Of a stretch of 64,000 bases of DNA, positions 60,071-64,000 are shown piece by piece. Source of the stretch: Diplonema papillatum (lineage: Eukaryota > Euglenozoa > Diplonemea > Diplonemida > Diplonemidae). Positions within the stretch are counted from its first letter, which is position 1. Each line of letters starts with the position of its first letter. The notes under the pieces are model-generated. The model searched no databases, was not told the DNA's origin, and was given only the letters and a program-made list of their open reading frames with translations. The stretch is from assembly GCA_030068145.1 (NCBI GenBank), contig JAPJBO010000340.1:124001-188000 (forward strand), in the 5' to 3' direction. The position numbers and the translations under genes are program-made.

Positions 60071-62615
60071 TGGTGTTACCCACAATGCTGAATATAGTAG
60101 TTTGATAGAAGTTGTATGGAGTAGGGGGTGTCACTTTTTATTGTTATAATGATGGTGCACAACGCTGACGTTTTCTTGAGCCGAACTCCCGTTTTCTGCG
60201 CGCAAGCCCAACTGCGGTTGTGGTTCGCGCTGCACGCGGCCCTTTGGACCCATTTCGGGCGAGGTAAAGACACTGGCCTTGCAAACACCTCCAGTACTTT
60301 CTGACCATCTGTGATGTTCATCTTGGCAAGGGGTGAATGTGCAAGCGACCTTGCGTTTCTTGTGCTGATGCACTGGTTGGCTCGCCCACCAGCTCACAAG
60401 GGTGTTGTCCTGGCGGCTGGCTGGGCAGCTGGCTGGGCGACTGGCTGGGCAGCTGGCTGGGCGACTGGCTGGGCGACTGGCTGGGCGACTGGCTGGGCGA
60501 CTGGCTGGGCGACTGGCTGGGCGACTGGCTGGGCAGACTGGCTGGGCGACTGGCTGGGCGACTGGCTGGGCGACTGGCTGGGCGACTGGCTGGGCGACTG
60601 GCTGGGCGACTGGCTGGGCGACTGGCTGGGCGACTGGCTGGGCGACTGGCTGGGCGACTGGCTGGGCGACTGGCTGGGCGACTGGCTGGGCGACTGGCTC
60701 CGTTTTGCATCACAGCCGCGCCAAAACGACGGGCCACCGGCGTTGCTGACGTGGTCACCGTATTTCAAAACAGCCGCGGCAATCCCGCCATGCACTGCTC
60801 GTAAGCGCCCAGTGCTATCTGGGAGAGGACTGGTGCGGCTTCTGCTGCCATCTTTCCTTGTTTCAGCATAACTTTGTTCACGATCATCCTGAACGTACAT
60901 GACATTGTTATGTGCAGATTTGTTCCTTCCCTGGTTCATCCATTTAACCAGAAACCACAAAAGGCTCTCAACTTTTCCCTAGTTATTTGGTCGAAATCCA
61001 AGCATAAAAGTTCGGCCCCCTCCTTAGCGGTCTCGAGGCCCTTCGAGGGTGCATTTGAAGCTTGTGTGATATTTTTTCTTTTTATTTTTGCAACTGAGCT
61101 CTTCGCATTTGAGCGTTTTCCGTCTGGCATCCCTCAATGTCTGTCGAGCGTCGAGCCTGTCCTGAGCTTCTTAATTGGTTAGGGCCTTTTGCCCACCCCC
61201 GGCCACCCGACCAGCATTTTAGCTAAAGGTGCCCAAATACCACCGCTGGCTCGGTAAGTCTTCTGAGGGTTGTTCTAAAATACGTGGTATATCAGTCATT
61301 CCCAGAGAAGCGAGGAAGAGTACCGGGAGTTTCTGTGCACAGTTTTCGTCTCCGATCGCACTAACTGCGCCGGCTCTTTTTGTTTGGACGGTCGTCGCTT
61401 GCAGAAGTGAGAGTAAGATACGCTCACCTTCGAATCCTGCATGATAATACGATGTCCAGCTTGTGCACAACCCTGTGGAACGCCCCACCTTCTGTGCCGT
61501 CTTGAAGAGTACCCGTTTATTTTGCTGCCGGCTGGTATCAGGCGCACTACCATCCCACCACCAAGATGCGATAATGCGTTGTATTCCTTGTACGGCCGAG
61601 GTTTTGCGGCTGTCAGCAGGCTCCTGAAGAATTCTCTGCAACTGCATCCGAATTCTTCAATCGCAAAACGTTGCATGTTCTCCTTGTCATTGTATTCCAT
61701 GTCAACGAGCTGTGTTGCAAAACCATGCGGCAAAAAATCAGCTGGCAGTGTCGGAACCTCGATAAAGAATGCGTGTGGCATTGTTCTCACCGCAGTCGTG
61801 GTCGGCACTTTGCCCGAATTTGCTCAGATGGGTTCTGCTCCGCCGAAAGGCACGCTGTGTAGCATCCGAAGCAGATACTTCTCCGGGGGGGTGCATAGAC
61901 AGGAGCGTTCACAACAAGCATCCAATTCGGGCAGCTTGAAGACGCCTGTCCAAGTAGTCGTTGCTGTCGCTGTTTGGAACCTTGCACCTTGCCGTCGTAG
62001 TTGTTGCTGCAGTCGTAGTCGTGTGCACTTCCTCCGCGTGGCACCACTCCTGGAGGCACTTCAAACAGATGAATCCTCTTGTACCAGTCTCTTCTTCACT
62101 TCGGGCTGAGGAAACGAAGCAACCTTTCTCCAGGTTTTCGCACCGCAGATTTTGCAGCATCCCTGTTCTTCAGTACCCGCCATCCCAGTTCTGAAGTGCG
62201 CTCATAGGGGATGGCAATCTGCCTGGTGAAGTGCAAAAGGAGGGGCCATGGGGGACAACCTTTTTGGGATCCGAGGTGGTATTCTGACGATTTCGTGACC
62301 GATCTTTCCATTCCGTGTCTTCTCGGGAGCAACATGCTTATATCACACGTATCACATGGTATGATCTAAATATAATTATATCGGGTTGAACGCGTCCAAG
62401 GGGGGTCATCTTTTTTTATAAACCCTCGGGAACAGAGAGACCGGGGACACCTGCGCTCATAGCATCAAGAATTGGTCGAATTAGTGAAACCTTTGGTGAC
62501 TGCGTGCGCTGCCATAGGGTGGTCATTTTTGACATAACAATAATAAAAAGTGACACACCCCCCCTGAATATAGAAGTTTGATAGAAGTTGTGTAGGCTCC
62601 TAGTGGGTAACACCA
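60071..62615. mobile_element. TGGTG-family TIR element, copy 2, with intact (empty) CATAG target site (2545 bp)
   Basis: Ends TGGTGTTACCCAC and GTGGGTAACACCA. The interior is colinear with 41747-45081 without the CATAG insertion. It lies inside a TACAATAAT array, so a target duplication cannot be read. Minus-strand coding is broken into overlapping frames (61219-61647, 61296-61808, 62096-62335) that are also present in the other copy; the encoded protein is not recognised. Confidence 0.75.
60415..60702. repeat. 12-bp minisatellite (GGCTGGGCGACT)n, about 23 copies
   Basis: Nearly perfect array inside TGGTG copy 2. The matching place in copy 1 (42090-42130) has only about three or four units, so it expanded or contracted after the two copies separated. 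Translations such as repeated GDWL are artefacts. Confidence 0.9.
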
Positions 62616-62699
62616 ATAATGTACAATAATATACAATAATGTACAGTAATGTACAATAAAAATACAATAATTCTTGGTCGGCGGGGGAAATACAATAAT

Positions 62700-64000
62700 C
62701 CATTTGTTTCACAACCGTGAAAAATCTGGAAAAAATGAAAATTTCCAAAATTTGCTCAAAATCTGCTAAGTGCATTTCCCTGACAAAAGTAAGGTAACAA
62801 TTTCCAAGTGGGACTAGTCTCCTAAGGGCACATTTCACATTGGGACTAGTCCCCTAAGGCACCTTAGGGTAGAAAGTTTTTTTTTTTGTGCCCATGTTAC
62901 TTTGACCCCCAAAATTTTCCGCGCGCGCGCGCAAAAATAAAACTTTTCGAGAAAAAAAAACTTTTCTTGGCTGGGAAAACACAACGCCCCCGGAGGGGAG
63001 AAACGAAGATCCGGGTCCTTGAGGACCAGGGGGGCATCAAAAGAGACCGACAGATCCAAAAAACACCGAATTTCCGCGTTTAGAGGCAGGGTTTAACGAA
63101 CACTGAGAAATTTTTGGCAGACGAAAAAAAAGTCGACAATTTGTCACAAGTCTGTCATGCCACACTGTGATGTTCGTGTGCATGAAGAGACTTTGCAGGT
63201 CATTTTGTTGTTGTATTGCTTTTCTTGTGCTCAACTCTCACGTCGTACGTATCTCCGCTTGTTGAGCCAACGCACGGCTTCGTCAAAAAAAAAAGGTTCG
63301 GGCAAGGGAGCTACACAGGTGTGCCTACAAAAGACCATCACGTCGAATGTACGTAGGCTACCTCGAAGGACGCTGAAACGCGACTTTTGCGGTTGGCGTA
63401 ACTTACTGGCTACAGTACTGTAAGATCCACAGGTCATCGTCCCTAGGTTCGTGTGTGCCAGAAGGAACCCGACATACTTGCTGAGATGTGAGCCATGTTG
63501 ATTTGTCAGCTGCTTTTGTTTGCCTGTAGCAGATTTCTGGGAAGAGTGATTGCACAAGTGCAGATGCCAGTTTCCCTCACAGGCCAATCTCTCCGACAAC
63601 ACAAACCTGTTAACCAACACAAAAACCCCGGAATTTCAAGCGAACTTTAACTCTAAAAAAGTGCATGCACAATGAAAGTTAGAAAGAAATCCTTGTACAT
63701 GGATTTACAAAGATCTTTGCATTTTTCCACATGTTTTTCAAAATCAACTACTTCTTTTTTACATCTTTGTGTAAAAAAGAAAAAGAAAGATCTTGAAATT
63801 TTGTAAAAAAATAGTGACTGTGCGTTGTCCTTGTGAGTGGGGTGTGTGGTCCTTTTTGAGGTGAATTGCGCCTCTCCCTGAGGTTGCAGCCTAAGGAAAC
63901 CAGCTGTGAGACAAAACTCGGCGCCAGTCTCGTCGGATTGCACCAGAAAATAACTTCACGGGTTACAAAACACCCGCCCAACGAGGCACGCGCCCAAGAA
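62700..64000. other. Right-edge intergenic sequence; no supported gene
   Basis: Has a direct pair GGGACTAGTC(T/C)CCTAAGG near 62810 and 62843, a (GC)n run at 62921-62932, and CCCCGGAATTTCAAGCGAAC near 63630 shared with 51945. Frames up to 129 codons (63231-63620, minus) have no recognisable domain. Confidence 0.45.

Noticed and set aside
60311..60960. Overlapping frames encoding repeated GDWL, AGRL or SQSP units
   Set aside because: Translations of a 12-bp minisatellite in different phases and strands.
58828..62700. A fourth CATAG element (CATAGTGTGG at 58828 with TACAATAAT arrays)
   Set aside because: No complementary CTATG end and no 6-bp duplication were found on the right side.

Overview
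The window looks like nuclear DNA of a single-celled eukaryote (a protist or alga; the lineage cannot be fixed from sequence alone). It is sparse in genes, packed with dispersed repeats, and its few large genes are uninterrupted reading frames of 1.2-1.9 kb aa length class with signal peptides, mucin-like stalks and many membrane segments. No bacterial operon, ribosome-binding-site pattern, rRNA or convincing tRNA was seen. Two kinds of transposable-element coding sequence (a non-LTR-type reverse transcriptase and a pogo/Tc5-like DDE transposase) support a eukaryotic source.

The host genes are members of one paralogous family, all on the + strand: a 3' fragment at the left edge (2-400), gene A (13975-17763), gene B (33135-38693) and gene C (53425-56997). 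Each complete member has a signal peptide, a propeller-like ectodomain, a Pro/Thr/Ala-rich stalk of very different length (about 310, 900 and 180 residues), about eight membrane segments and a Ser/Pro/Arg-rich tail. The loci share a short 5' motif and a distal 3' flank. Copies of the gene's own 3' end are reiterated downstream of the left-edge fragment, of A and of C.

The rest is mobile DNA. A retrotransposon with RT and RNase H frames lies at 8952-13225. A 5.5-kb DNA transposon (24322-29802) flanked by TA encodes a DDE transposase with a C-terminal Ulp1-like cysteine-protease domain. Three elements (4430-5850, 27518-29626, 42728-43717) share ends starting CATAG(T/A)TGG and perfect 6-bp target duplications; one is nested in the DNA transposon just upstream of the transposase start. 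Another family (41747-45081 and 60071-62615) has TGGTGTTACCCAC ends; one copy carries a CATAG insertion and the other preserves the empty site. Short TA-flanked MITEs, hairpin elements, palindromic minisatellites and several 150-300-bp dispersed repeats fill most remaining space, most densely at 39.5-50 kb.

No coherent multigene pathway is visible. The biology is a family of probable surface receptors or adhesins evolving by repeat expansion and 3'-end amplification inside a bed of nested, mostly non-autonomous transposons.
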